Of a stretch of DNA of 20,533 nucleotides, positions 1 to 7,422 are shown piece by piece (positions within the stretch are counted from its first letter, which is position 1; each line of letters begins with the position of its first letter). The DNA comes from Bacteroidota bacterium (GTDB taxonomy: Bacteria; Bacteroidota; Bacteroidia; Chitinophagales; Chitinophagaceae), in assembly GCA_023391895.1 (NCBI GenBank), contig JAEWAC010000097.1, forward strand, positions 1 through 20,533, given 5' to 3'. Under the pieces are notes generated by a model. It was given only the letters and a program-made list of their open reading frames with translations. It did no database searches and was not told the DNA's origin. The position numbers were made by a program, and so were the translations under genes.

Positions 1-468
1 CATGCTCATATAGGCTTTGTCAAATGCATTTCCGGTTTTAGAGCGCAGGCTCTCCAGGTGCTCTTTGTGTTTGGTCGTCATGGAATCGGGCAACATCATG
101 TTGCGGCTGCTGGCCACCGCTCTTAAATGATCATTGGCCGCGGAGTGGTCCCGCACCATCATCGCGCCAAAACTTTTAACACGGGCATGGGTACCGTTTT
201 GTTCTGCCAGCTGGCCGGCTTGCACCTCCAGCATACCACCACTGGCGGCTTCCAGCACAAACTTGCGGTCTTCCATTCCTAATGTATCAGTAGGGCTGGC
301 GGCTGCAGCGGTACCTGTTCTACCGGTATCTGTAGTAACGGTTCCGGTAGATAAATCGCCGGAAGAGCCTTTATCATCAGCACCATTCTTATTACTATCG
401 CCCCCTCCACAGGAAATGATCATCGTTGCTGATAACAGCAGGCCGAAAGAAAGCATTTGCTTTTTCAT
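1..468 (-). CDS. DUF4142 lipoprotein, cut by left edge
   Basis: The minus frame is open from an ATG at 468 to the window edge, giving 156 codons with the C-terminus missing. Residues 1-19 form a lipoprotein signal peptide (MKKQ, then a hydrophobic run) ending in the lipobox IISC with Cys20, so the protein is probably anchored in an envelope membrane. A Gly/Ser/Thr/Ala-rich linker fills about residues 21-65. The part after it has the DUF4142 pattern: FVLEAASGGMLEVQAGQLA, then VKSFGAMMVRDH with a conserved Asp-His. DUF4142 is a predicted all-helical, ferritin-like envelope domain of unknown function, often annotated as a putative outer-membrane protein. The gene is divergent from the serine hydrolase, with 170 bases between the two starts. 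I am sure of the family; the function is unknown. Confidence 0.88.
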   Translation of the reverse strand, partial: MKKQMLSFGLLLSATMIISCGGGDSNKNGADDKGSSGDLSTGTVTTDTGRTGTAAAASPTDTLGMEDRKFVLEAASGGMLEVQAGQLAEQNGTHARVKSFGAMMVRDHSAANDHLRAVASSRNMMLPDSMTTKHKEHLESLRSKTGNAFDKAYMSM

Positions 469-638
469 ATGTTGGTTTTAAGGTTTACAGGTGAATAATC
501 ATAGTGAGATGGTATAAATTCCATGCCATTGTGCAGGCTGGATACATAGATTCGGATGAAACAGGCCTTTAAACTTCGGGGTGGCGTTCATGGCCTCCCC
601 CATTAAAATTGTTGTACATTGATGTCTTTGATTGGATT

Positions 639-2153
639 ATGAAAAAATTACTCCTGCTTTTTGGCTTGTCTGCCTCCCTGTTTTTTGCCAGGGCCCAACA
701 GCCTGCGTTTATAACCGACAGCCTGGACACTTACATCCGCCAGGGAATGAAAGACTGGGACGTACCCGGCCTGGCCCTGGTGGTGGTAAAAGATGGAAAA
801 GTAGTTCTTTCAAAAGGCTATGGGGTACGCGATCTTAAAACGCGGCAAGCGGTAGATGAAAACACCTTGTTTATGATTGCCAGCAACACCAAGCTGTTTA
901 CCGGCACCGCCCTGGCCCTGCTGGAAACCCGGGGCCGGCTCAACCTGAACGACAAGATCACCCGGCACTTCCCCCACTTTCGCCTGTATGATACTTTGGC
1001 TACCCAGTTGGTTACCATCCGCGATCTTTTAACCCACCGCATCGGCACCAAAACCTTTCAGGGCGACTTTACCTTTTGGAACACCCGGTTAAGCCGTCGT
1101 GAGATCATGGAAAGCATGCGGCTGCTACAACCCAGCCGGCCGTTCCGGCAGGACTACGGCTATTGCAACAGCTGTTATTTAACCGCCGGTGAGGTAATTC
1201 CCAAAATTACCGGCCGCCCATGGGAAGAGTGGGTAAAAGACAGCCTTGTAACGCCTTTGGAAATGACGAGCACCCGTTTACTGTCCACCGGTTACGCCAG
1301 CCTGGCCAACGCCGCCACCCCTTATACCACCAGTTATACCGGTACCTTGCAACCCGTGCCTTACGACAATTGGAACAACCTGGCACCGGCTGCCAGCATG
1401 GTGAGCAATGTAAAAGACCTGTCGCACTGGCTGCTGATGCAACTGGACAGCGGCCGCTATAACGGAAGGCAGGTACTGCCCTTTGGCGTGCTGCAAAAAA
1501 CAAGAGACGTACAGATTATGACCAACAGCCGAAAGTCCACCGTTTTTCCCATGCACTTCCGCGGGTATGGGCTGGGCGTATTTGCTGCCGACTACAACGG
1601 CCGGCAGATCTACTGGCATACCGGCGGGGCGGGTGGCATGGTCAGCAATGTGTGTTTTGTACCGGAAGAAGGACTGGGCATTGCGGTGTTAACCAATAAC
1701 GACAACCAAAGCTTTTTTGAAGCCCTCCGCCACCAGCTACTGGATGCTTACCTGGGAGTATCGTATGTAAATCGCAGCCTGCAGCAACTAGACCCGTTTA
1801 AAGCTGATATGAAAGAGCAACTGGCGCAGATTGCAGGCTGGAAGGCCCGGGTAAAAGGCGCCAAGCCCCCGTTGCCGCTGGCCGCCTATACAGGTACCTA
1901 CACCCACCACCTGAACGGCAACATAACCATCAGCCCGGAAGGCAACGGCTTAAAAATCAATTTTGCCAATAAACCAGATCTGTCTGCCACGCTGCAATAC
2001 ATGGACAACGGCGAGTGGCTGATGCAATACAACAACATAGAATACGGCATTTTTGCCATCCGGTTTGAGGTGGAAAACAACCAGGTAAAAGCGGTAACCA
2101 CCCAGCAAAATCCTTTTATAGAATACGATCCTTACACTTATATTAAAAAATAA
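639..2153 (+). CDS. Secreted serine hydrolase, beta-lactamase/PBP-C fold
   Basis: This 504-residue protein belongs to the class C beta-lactamase-like serine hydrolases, which act on amide or ester bonds. I chose the ATG at 639 because it gives a clean signal peptide (MKKLLLLFGLSASLFFARAQ); an upstream in-frame TTG at 609 would add ten residues without a signal-peptide start. The catalytic motifs are present: SNTK at 82-85 (nucleophile Ser82, Lys85), YCN at 175-177 (the Tyr-x-Asn motif), and HTGG from His327 in the third-motif position. Between them, the LLTHRIGT stretch and the GLGI.V.TN pattern also fit the family. About residues 410-504 form a DUF3471-like C-terminal beta domain (AAYTGTY onward). 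Such proteins are commonly D-amino-acid peptidases or esterases in the periplasm. The substrate cannot be read from the sequence, and a role in antibiotic resistance is not implied. Confidence 0.93.
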   Translation: MKKLLLLFGLSASLFFARAQQPAFITDSLDTYIRQGMKDWDVPGLALVVVKDGKVVLSKGYGVRDLKTRQAVDENTLFMIASNTKLFTGTALALLETRGRLNLNDKITRHFPHFRLYDTLATQLVTIRDLLTHRIGTKTFQGDFTFWNTRLSRREIMESMRLLQPSRPFRQDYGYCNSCYLTAGEVIPKITGRPWEEWVKDSLVTPLEMTSTRLLSTGYASLANAATPYTTSYTGTLQPVPYDNWNNLAPAASMVSNVKDLSHWLLMQLDSGRYNGRQVLPFGVLQKTRDVQIMTNSRKSTVFPMHFRGYGLGVFAADYNGRQIYWHTGGAGGMVSNVCFVPEEGLGIAVLTNNDNQSFFEALRHQLLDAYLGVSYVNRSLQQLDPFKADMKEQLAQIAGWKARVKGAKPPLPLAAYTGTYTHHLNGNITISPEGNGLKINFANKPDLSATLQYMDNGEWLMQYNNIEYGIFAIRFEVENNQVKAVTTQQNPFIEYDPYTYIKK

Positions 2154-2304
2154 GCAGGCTGGGGTACATAGGGAGTTTTGAAGAAGGGAGGAGAGAGAAG
2201 TCCACAGTCGACAGACGACAGTCCACAGCAGAGAGAGAAGAGTTGCAAGTGGTAAGTTATAAGTAATAAATTGTGAGTATTAAGTCATATAGGGTTTTCA
2301 AAGA

Positions 2305-2336
2305 GTTGAAGGGTTGAAAGGTTGAGCAGTTGAGTA
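2305..2336. repeat. Four tandem 8-base units, GTTGARNR
   Basis: The units are GTTGAAGG, GTTGAAAG, GTTGAGCA and GTTGAGTA, directly head to tail. They begin at the end of a copy of the dispersed intergenic motif (2286-2308), whose own tail is AGAGTTG, so the array may have grown from that tail. Confidence 0.75.
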
Positions 2337-2413
2337 GATTGATGCTGCCTATGGATTTTTCAAGAAATAGCTTTGCCGCTTCAGGTGGACTGCTATTTTA
2401 AATACCGCTTGCA

Positions 2414-2444
2414 CTGTCATGCCAAACTCGTTTCGGCATCTACT
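2414..2444. repeat. REP-like imperfect palindrome
   Basis: The arms ATGCC and GGCAT, with inner AAA and TTT, form a short hairpin around CTCG. The same pattern, as CTGAACTTGTTTCAG, recurs at 5814-5842. Repeats of the form TGTCATGCTGAACTTGTTTCAGCATCT (joined here from TGTCATGCTGAAC and its mirrored half) are, to my knowledge, common between genes in Bacteroidota. I infer kinship to REP sequences; no transposase gene is present in the window. Confidence 0.55.
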
Positions 2445-2467
2445 GCTTTATAGAGCACTCAAAAGGG

Positions 2468-2490
2468 TATACGGGCTTTTGAAGAAGTTG
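2468..2490 (+). repeat. Dispersed intergenic motif, forward copy
   Basis: TATACGGGCTTTTG followed by AAGAAGTTG. It keeps the full tail of the consensus and differs mainly in the CATATG head. Confidence 0.7.
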
Positions 2491-2569
2491 ATGACTTAAA
2501 CAGTTTAGCCCAGATTTGTTTTTAAAGGCCATACGTCAATTCCAAAGCTGAAAAAGACCTGTGCTGCTT

Positions 2570-2609
2570 GGCCACCCTCTCCACCGGGGAGGGGTCAATG
2601 GGAGGGGCC
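2570..2609. repeat. GC-rich hairpin, CCCTCTCC type
   Basis: CCCTCTCC, a three-base loop and GGGGAGGG form an 8-base stem with one G-T pair, flanked by GGCC on both outer sides. The composition is far richer in GC than the surrounding gap. It resembles the widespread intergenic CCCTCTCC...GGAGAGGG repeats seen in many bacteria. Confidence 0.55.
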
Positions 2610-2669
2610 GGATGAGCTTTTGAAAGACTTTCTCACGGTCAATGATCAACTACCAACAATCAACTTCCC

Positions 2670-2692
2670 GATATGGGTTTTTAAAGAGTTGA
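2670..2692 (+). repeat. Dispersed intergenic motif, forward copy
   Basis: GATATGGGTTTTT followed by AAAGAGTTG. This is the shorter-tail variant (AAAGAGTTG in place of GAAGAAGTTG), also seen at 2286-2308. It lies just beyond the terminator of the metalloprotease gene. Confidence 0.75.
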
Positions 2693-2705
2693 TATTGCAA
2701 CTACT

Positions 2706-2743
2706 AATCAAAAGAGCCTTGCAGGTGCAGGGCTCTTTTGATT
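2706..2743 (-). terminator. Rho-independent terminator of the metalloprotease
   Basis: AATCAAAAGAGCC at 2706-2718 is an exact inverted repeat of GGCTCTTTTGATT at 2731-2743. The stem extends inward through a T-G pair and TGC/GCA to about 17 pairs around the loop AGGT. It begins 17 bases after the metalloprotease stop. A-rich left and T-rich right arms make it usable from both strands. Confidence 0.85.
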
Positions 2744-2759
2744 ATTGATATGATTAAAT

Positions 2760-5315
2760 CTATTTGGGCTCCAAAGCAGCCGTGATCCGGTCCTGCACAT
2801 CCATCAGGTGGGCCTGGCTGGCAGCATCTTTATAAGACGGTAAAGCGGCTTTGATCTCTGCCCGCAGCTGGCGCAACTGGGCCCTCGCTATGGAAACCAC
2901 ATCGGTGTTTCTGCTGTAAACCGGACTCACGGAATTGCCCAGGCTAAACAGGGTAAGCCCCGTGGTTTCCGGCCTGGCCAGCCGCACCAGGCGGTCCACC
3001 AGCGTTTTTTGCACATTTCTTCTATAAATATCAATCGGTTTATGGTGGTCCAGTTCGCTCCAGATGCCTTTGGTGAGATCAGATACCATTTCGGCTGCCG
3101 TATAAGCCTGCGGGCTTTCGGCTTCAAACTGCAATAGCTTTACCAGCGTGGTGGAGCTCAGCAACTTACTTAAAACTGCATCCTGCGCATTGGCAATGGT
3201 CATCAGGTTATTGGTACCTGTATAAGCGGCTATATTGTTGCCCACCAGCCACTTAGGCGTGGTAAACAACTGCGCCTGTAAAAAAGCCATGGCTTCTTTT
3301 TGTTTGGCCTGCGGAACAAACTCTACTATCGCACCGGACTGCTCGACAGTTTTGGGCGTGGTCATTATGCCGCCAATGTTCTTGGTCACGTGGCCCATAT
3401 AACGGTTGTACTGCAGTAGCACCTGGTTGTACAGTTCGGTCAGGCTTTCATATTCCTTATTCGGCTCCCGCGTCCATTCGGGCAGCTTTACCAATATACG
3501 CTGCAGGTTTTTAATGCCATACCCACTGGCTTTCATGGCATTATCACCCAGGTCTTCGTTCTGGCTGCGGGGATCATCCAGGTCCGATTCGGAGCCAAAC
3601 CAGTACCGGTGGTCCTTCAGCTTTTCAATGGTCATTTTATTTAAAATGGGCCGCTCTTCTTCCGGCGATTTCACCTCCGGAAACCAGCGGTAACCCCATT
3701 CAATGGCCCATTTGTCGTACGCGCCAATACGGGGAAACAAGCCTTTTTCACCGACATGATCTTCGGGCTGGGCTACATAGTTAAACCGGGCATAATCCAT
3801 AATGGAAGGCGTATGGCCGTTTTCCTCAAGCCACTTTTTATCCCGCAGTTTTTCTACCGGCACCGTGGAGGACGCCCCCCAGTTGTGGCGCAGGCCCAGG
3901 GTATGACCTACTTCGTGCGCCGATACAAAACGGATCAACTGGCCCATCAGGCTGTCTTCTAACCGGGTAGAACGGGCCCGTGGGTCTACTGCCGCGGTTT
4001 GTATCAGGTACCAGTTGCGCAGCAGGCTCATCACGTTATGGTACCAGTTGATATGCGATTCCAGGATTTCGCCGGTCCGCGGATCGTGTACGTGGGGACC
4101 ACTGGCATTGGGTACATCGGAGGGCTTGTACACAATAGCCGAATAGTTGGCGTTGTCGATGCTCCACTCCGGGTCGTTCACCGGGGCTTCCTTGCCCATA
4201 ATGGCATTTTTAAATCCTGCCTGTTCAAAAGCTACCTGCCAGTCGTTTACTCCCTGGATGAGGTACGGCACCCATTTTTTGGGCGTAGCGGGGTCAATGT
4301 AAAATATGATGGGCTTTTGGGGTTCTACCAGTTCGCCACGCATGTATTTGGGAATGTCCTCTTCTTTGGGCTCCAGCCGCCAGCGGGTAATCATCCGCAC
4401 TCTTTCCACGCCCTGCGGGTTGATGTCAAAATCGGTATAACCCGTTGAAAAATAACCTACCCGGCTGTCGAAATACCGGGGCTGCATGGGCACCTTGGGC
4501 AGCATGATCATGGAGCTGCTGAGCTCATACGTGTTGGGACTACCGGTAGCCCCACCCACCACGACCGTGGCCGCCGCAGTGGCTCCGAATGACGGCTGGG
4601 GCGTACGGATGTAGGTTTTTACCGTACGGATCTGCAGGTTGGACGGAAACGACTTGACCTCCACTACGTAGGAGTTGTCTCTTTGGTAACTGCCCAGCCC
4701 CAGCTGCCGCTTGGTACGGGCATTAAAAAACAGGATGTCATTATCGCCCATCAGGTAATCCGTTATATCAATAACTGCCCCACCGGTAGCGGTAGCTGAA
4801 TCCCGGGATAGTGCCTTGATGTCAAAGGCGGCTACAATGGGCTGCAGATTGGAGTTGAGCACCGACTGGTACATGCCGCCCGACGAGTCCCGGCCTACCT
4901 CCTGGTACGAAATGCTGCGGAGAAAAATGCGGTTATTGGGGCCTTTTTCAAAAGTGATGACGTTATCGGCAATCTGGTCACCGGCATAACCCAAAAAACC
5001 GGCCCGGCTGCCGGCGGCTGATTTGGCAATACGGTTGACCACCAGGATCTCGCGGCCCAGTACCGAATCGGGTATTTCGAAATAATATTTGTCTTCTACC
5101 TGGTGGGTGGTCAGCAATCCTCGCTGGGTTATGGCCTTGCTGGTAATCACCTCTTGATAAGGTTTGGGACCGGTATTACGGCTGTTGGCAGGGGGCTGTA
5201 TCACATTACCCGGTGCATTGGCATTGGTGGCCGGCGGTGTAGCGGGTGGTTTTTGCGCCCACAGCGCAACGGAAGCCGAGAGCAGCGACACTAGCAACGA
5301 AACACGAAGAAGCAT
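2760..5315 (-). CDS. Secreted zinc metalloprotease, DUF5117/DUF4953 type
   Basis: The 851-residue protein has a signal peptide (residues 1-21, ending ALWAQ) and a Pro/Asn-rich linker to about residue 50. A short DUF5118-like segment (about 50-90) and a DUF5117-like domain (about 90-290) follow, then a metzincin catalytic domain. The zinc site HEVGHTLGLRH spans residues 467-477 (His467, Glu468, His471, His477), and SIMDY at 504-508 supplies the Met-turn methionine (Met506). The rest matches the long C-terminal DUF4953 region. Length and order agree with the zinc-dependent metalloproteases common in Bacteroidota, which are presumed to act in the periplasm or outside the cell. All catalytic residues are intact. 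It appears monocistronic, with its own terminator and a long repeat-rich gap upstream. The physiological substrate is unknown. Confidence 0.95.
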   Translation of the reverse strand: MLLRVSLLVSLLSASVALWAQKPPATPPATNANAPGNVIQPPANSRNTGPKPYQEVITSKAITQRGLLTTHQVEDKYYFEIPDSVLGREILVVNRIAKSAAGSRAGFLGYAGDQIADNVITFEKGPNNRIFLRSISYQEVGRDSSGGMYQSVLNSNLQPIVAAFDIKALSRDSATATGGAVIDITDYLMGDNDILFFNARTKRQLGLGSYQRDNSYVVEVKSFPSNLQIRTVKTYIRTPQPSFGATAAATVVVGGATGSPNTYELSSSMIMLPKVPMQPRYFDSRVGYFSTGYTDFDINPQGVERVRMITRWRLEPKEEDIPKYMRGELVEPQKPIIFYIDPATPKKWVPYLIQGVNDWQVAFEQAGFKNAIMGKEAPVNDPEWSIDNANYSAIVYKPSDVPNASGPHVHDPRTGEILESHINWYHNVMSLLRNWYLIQTAAVDPRARSTRLEDSLMGQLIRFVSAHEVGHTLGLRHNWGASSTVPVEKLRDKKWLEENGHTPSIMDYARFNYVAQPEDHVGEKGLFPRIGAYDKWAIEWGYRWFPEVKSPEEERPILNKMTIEKLKDHRYWFGSESDLDDPRSQNEDLGDNAMKASGYGIKNLQRILVKLPEWTREPNKEYESLTELYNQVLLQYNRYMGHVTKNIGGIMTTPKTVEQSGAIVEFVPQAKQKEAMAFLQAQLFTTPKWLVGNNIAAYTGTNNLMTIANAQDAVLSKLLSSTTLVKLLQFEAESPQAYTAAEMVSDLTKGIWSELDHHKPIDIYRRNVQKTLVDRLVRLARPETTGLTLFSLGNSVSPVYSRNTDVVSIARAQLRQLRAEIKAALPSYKDAASQAHLMDVQDRITAALEPK

Positions 5316-5591
5316 TTATTGAATTGATTTATATAAATGAAGAAAGAGGAATGGTTTTCTTTAAAGGGGTTGTAATTTAGGTAAATAAGTTACACTTTAA
5401 GGTTAATAAAGGTTTAAAGCAGCATTGCCGGGTATTTTTGTTGTGACTGGTAAACTGGCAGAGAGGGTCTTTCTGCCTTTTGTTTTTCAGGCTTGTGCCT
5501 TGATGTCTTTTCCGTCACTGCTGATGCATACATCATAATTTTATACTTTTTCAAAAACCCATGTAGAAAGCTCAACCATTGTAAGGTTAGG

Positions 5592-5678
5592 CTATCTTTA
5601 AAGAAGTTATATCTTCTTTTACTTCTGTCCTGCTGAGCTCCTATCGCATCAGTTTACAACTTCTTCAAAACCCATATG
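5592..5678. repeat. Composite element: motif, REP-like core, inverted motif
   Basis: A degenerate forward motif (5592-5608, CTATCTTTAAAGAAGTT) and a good reverse motif (5657-5678, ACTTCTTCAAAACCCATATG) flank a degraded REP-like core that begins TTCTGTCCTGCTGAG. Size is about 87 bases. The same arrangement is found at 5777-5866. Confidence 0.55.
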
Positions 5679-5776
5679 CTATTGGTTGATGGTTGACGGA
5701 AGTAAAGTTCTTTAAAAAACCATAATGTAATTTGTTTCAAAACTTCATATCCTGCTGTTTGAAACTTTTCCTTTTC

Positions 5777-5866
5777 ACTATGGGATTTTGAAGAAGTCGT
5801 AACGCCACTCACTCCTGTCCTGCTGAACTTGTTTCAGCATCTCCTAACTTCTTTAAAACCCGATAT
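5777..5866. repeat. Composite element: motif, REP-like core, inverted motif
   Basis: The left end is CTATGGGATTTTGAAGAAGT and the right end is ACTTCTTTAAAACCCGATA, a near-perfect inverted pair. Between them CTGAACTTGTTTCAG (with ATGCTG/CAGCAT-like extensions) forms its own hairpin. The whole unit of about 90 bases could fold into one long stem-loop with a nested hairpin. It looks like a small non-coding mobile or REP-type unit; this is inference. Confidence 0.6.
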
Positions 5867-5927
5867 TGCAGTTCTTGTGAAAAGCCCATATGACTATGGT
5901 TTTATCTTCCTGTAGGTAGCGCTTCTT

Positions 5928-5960
5928 ACTTTTTCTCCCCGGAAAAGGGGAGCAAAAAGT
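5928..5960. repeat. Strong hairpin, 13-pair stem with one bulge
   Basis: ACTTTTT then CTCCCC (5928-5940) pairs with GGGGAG and AAAAAGT (5947-5960), with one bulged C at 5953 and the loop GGAAAA. It could act as a terminator on either strand but has no adjacent gene end. The next hairpin follows within four bases. Confidence 0.7.
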
Positions 5961-5963
5961 TCC

Positions 5964-5996
5964 AGGCCAACCCCATGGCTCCGCCCCTTTGGCCTT
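5964..5996. repeat. Second hairpin, AGGCCAA / TTGGCCT arms
   Basis: AGGCCAA and TTGGCCT pair over 7 bases around a C-rich loop (CCCCATGGCTCCGCCCCT). Together with the preceding hairpin it forms a GC-rich block of about 70 bases inside an AT-rich gap, which suggests an inserted repeat unit. Confidence 0.6.
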
Positions 5997-6305
5997 GCCC
6001 ACGCACAAGCAACAGTGACTACAGCTTGTATCAGTTACTTTAATCTGTAGGTTATTTTAACCTGAACTTCAGGTATTGATTTTTCAAGAAGAGCAGTCTT
6101 TTTGCGTGCTGAGGTAAAATTCTGCAGGCGCTGTATCCCGCTATGCTGTTCTTACAGCAATTGGTGTCTGGAGTTAATGCAGGATAAGGCGCTGCACCAG
6201 TCTGATCGCTGTCCTACTTTCTTGATTTTGTTTTTAACTTTTGCCTTCTTCCTCAACTTAAAACTTAAGACTTATAACTCCTCCCTTATCCCCTAAAATC
6301 ATGGT

Positions 6306-7304
6306 TCAGACCTTTCTGATGCTTTGCTGAAAGGCCTGGGCCGGATTGAGAATCGTTAGCTGCCGGATCTCCTGGTCGGAAAACTGGTGCCGGCGCAGCA
6401 GCGGAATGAATTGTTCAAATAACAGGTTATAACCTCTGAAGGGCGCATCGGGCTTGTCGGGATCGTACCAGCCTGCATCATGCGACAGCAACACTTTGCC
6501 TAATAAACCATGGTTGCGCAGGTGAAGGACCATTTTCAGGTAAGTGGAGAGGTTGTCTTCATTCAGTCCATCGAGGCTGATCCAGGCACCTTTGCGGGCC
6601 GCCTTCACGTGCTGGCCACTGTCTTTTTCGGCCTGCGCATGCACCCAAATAAAAGCTTCCGGAGAAACGCCTTCTTGTAGCAGCAGCTTCAGTTGCTCAA
6701 AGGCTGCCGGTGCTTTGCCGGTATGCGAGGCAATGGTCATGCCTGTTTTCAAATGCGTACGGGCCGCTGCTCTCACAAGTTTTTGATGGGTAGCAGATAA
6801 AGCTCCTTCATCCACGCTCATTTTAATAAAACCCGGTTTAATGCCGGTGCCTTCTATGCCTTCTCCCCACTCCTTTATCCATCGTTGCGCCAACTGGTCG
6901 GCGGTTTCTGTTAGGGCATGGGCCGGTAAAAACTGGTTATTGCGGGCACCATAATAACCGGTGTTGGTAAGGATGTGTAAACCGCTGGAATCGGATAAGG
7001 TTTTCAGCAATTGCGGGTCGCGGCCCAGGTAAGCCGGCGTACATTCCACCAGCGTGTGACAGCCCAGTTGTTTTAATTGACGCAGGTAAGGCAATACTTT
7101 GGCTACCACCCTGGCCTTATCCCATCGATCCGGGTGCGTTTGATCGGCACCAATGAAATCAACCAGTATATGTTCATGAATAAGGGTTACGTTCATATCA
7201 TGGGCTGCAATCAGCCCTTTCACCGTCATTACTGTTTGTGGGTTTACGGTTTGCGTTGAATAAACCGGGCAATAAAACAGGCAGGCAATCAGTATCCATT
7301 TCAT
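6306..7304 (-). CDS. Phosphotriesterase-family metal hydrolase, secreted
   Basis: The 332-residue protein belongs to the amidohydrolase superfamily, phosphotriesterase (PTE) branch, whose members hydrolyse phosphotriesters or lactones at a two-metal centre. All metal-ligand positions are visible: HEH at 43-45, Lys161 in GFIKMS (the bridging carboxylated lysine position), His194 in IASHTGK, His222 in WVHAQAE, and Asp276 in LSHDAGW. A signal peptide of about 17 residues (MKWILIACLFYCPVYS) suggests export, whereas typical PTE homologues are cytoplasmic. The gene is 118 bases downstream of the DUF1080 gene on the same strand. That gap holds an inverted pair of repeat motifs, so co-transcription is uncertain. 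The natural substrate cannot be deduced; a lactonase role is more likely than organophosphate hydrolysis. Confidence 0.92.
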   Translation of the reverse strand: MKWILIACLFYCPVYSTQTVNPQTVMTVKGLIAAHDMNVTLIHEHILVDFIGADQTHPDRWDKARVVAKVLPYLRQLKQLGCHTLVECTPAYLGRDPQLLKTLSDSSGLHILTNTGYYGARNNQFLPAHALTETADQLAQRWIKEWGEGIEGTGIKPGFIKMSVDEGALSATHQKLVRAAARTHLKTGMTIASHTGKAPAAFEQLKLLLQEGVSPEAFIWVHAQAEKDSGQHVKAARKGAWISLDGLNEDNLSTYLKMVLHLRNHGLLGKVLLSHDAGWYDPDKPDAPFRGYNLLFEQFIPLLRRHQFSDQEIRQLTILNPAQAFQQSIRKV

Positions 7305-7344
7305 ATACTATGGTAATTTGAATGATAGATTATTTTACAAATTT

Positions 7345-7368
7345 CAACTTCTTCAAAAACCCATATGG
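7345..7368 (-). repeat. Dispersed intergenic motif, best reverse copy
   Basis: Read on the minus strand it is CCATATGGGTTTTTG followed by AAGAAGTTG, the copy that defines the consensus most fully. With the forward copy at 7392-7413 it forms an inverted pair (AAAACCCATA against TATGGGGTTTT) able to fold across a loop of about 25 bases. Confidence 0.8.
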
Positions 7369-7391
7369 ATGGCTCCGCACTTACTGTATCT

Positions 7392-7413
7392 ACTATGGGG
7401 TTTTAAAAGCGTT
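7392..7413 (+). repeat. Dispersed intergenic motif, forward copy
   Basis: CTATGGGGTTTTAAAAGCGTT, with a degraded tail. It lies 10 bases beyond the DUF1080 stop codon and is the right half of the inverted pair with 7345-7368, so it could fold as a weak terminator between DUF1080 and the phosphotriesterase gene. Confidence 0.6.
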
Positions 7414-7422
7414 TACACTTCT

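Larger units (their letters stand above)
2154..2759. other. 606-base gap packed with short repeats
   Basis: No plausible gene is seen. The stretch holds forward copies of the dispersed CATATGGG/TTTTTGAAGAAG motif at 2167-2186, 2286-2308, 2348-2368, 2468-2490, 2611-2630 (weak) and 2670-2692. It also has a purine-rich tract built from ACAG/GACAG words with two GAGAGAGAAG flanks (2191-2240), four tandem degenerate 8-base units GTTGARNR (2305-2336), a REP-like imperfect palindrome (2416-2444), a GC-rich hairpin region (2570-2609) and a CAATCAAC-type word tract (2640-2665). A terminator closes it (2706-2743). Confidence 0.8.
5316..6305. other. 990-base gap, densest repeat region
   Basis: No plausible gene is seen. 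The gap carries reverse motif copies at 5545-5564, 5657-5678, 5706-5727 (weak), 5845-5866 and 5878-5893 (partial), and forward copies at 5592-5608 (weak) and 5777-5798. There is also a degenerate forward trace near 6073-6092, two REP-like palindromes bracketed by motif copies, two strong GC hairpins (5928-5996), and an AACTTAAAACTTAAGACTTA word tract (6236-6285). The first 90 bases upstream of the metalloprotease start are AT-rich, and I could not find a clear TAnnTTTG element there. Confidence 0.8.

Noticed and set aside
134..481. 115-codon plus-strand ORF at the left end
   Set aside because: It is antisense to the DUF4142 lipoprotein frame, which has a signal peptide, lipobox and family motifs.
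609..638. TTG start ten codons upstream of the serine hydrolase ATG
   Set aside because: The extra residues (MLYIDVFDWI) would precede a normal lysine-starting signal peptide; the ATG at 639 fits better.
6102..6296. 64-codon plus-strand ORF
   Set aside because: It runs through repeat-like low-complexity sequence (AACTTAAAACTTAAGACTTA) and has no family resemblance.
2167..7413. CRISPR array as an explanation of the repeated motif
   Set aside because: Spacing is irregular, both orientations occur, copies are degenerate, and no cas gene is present.
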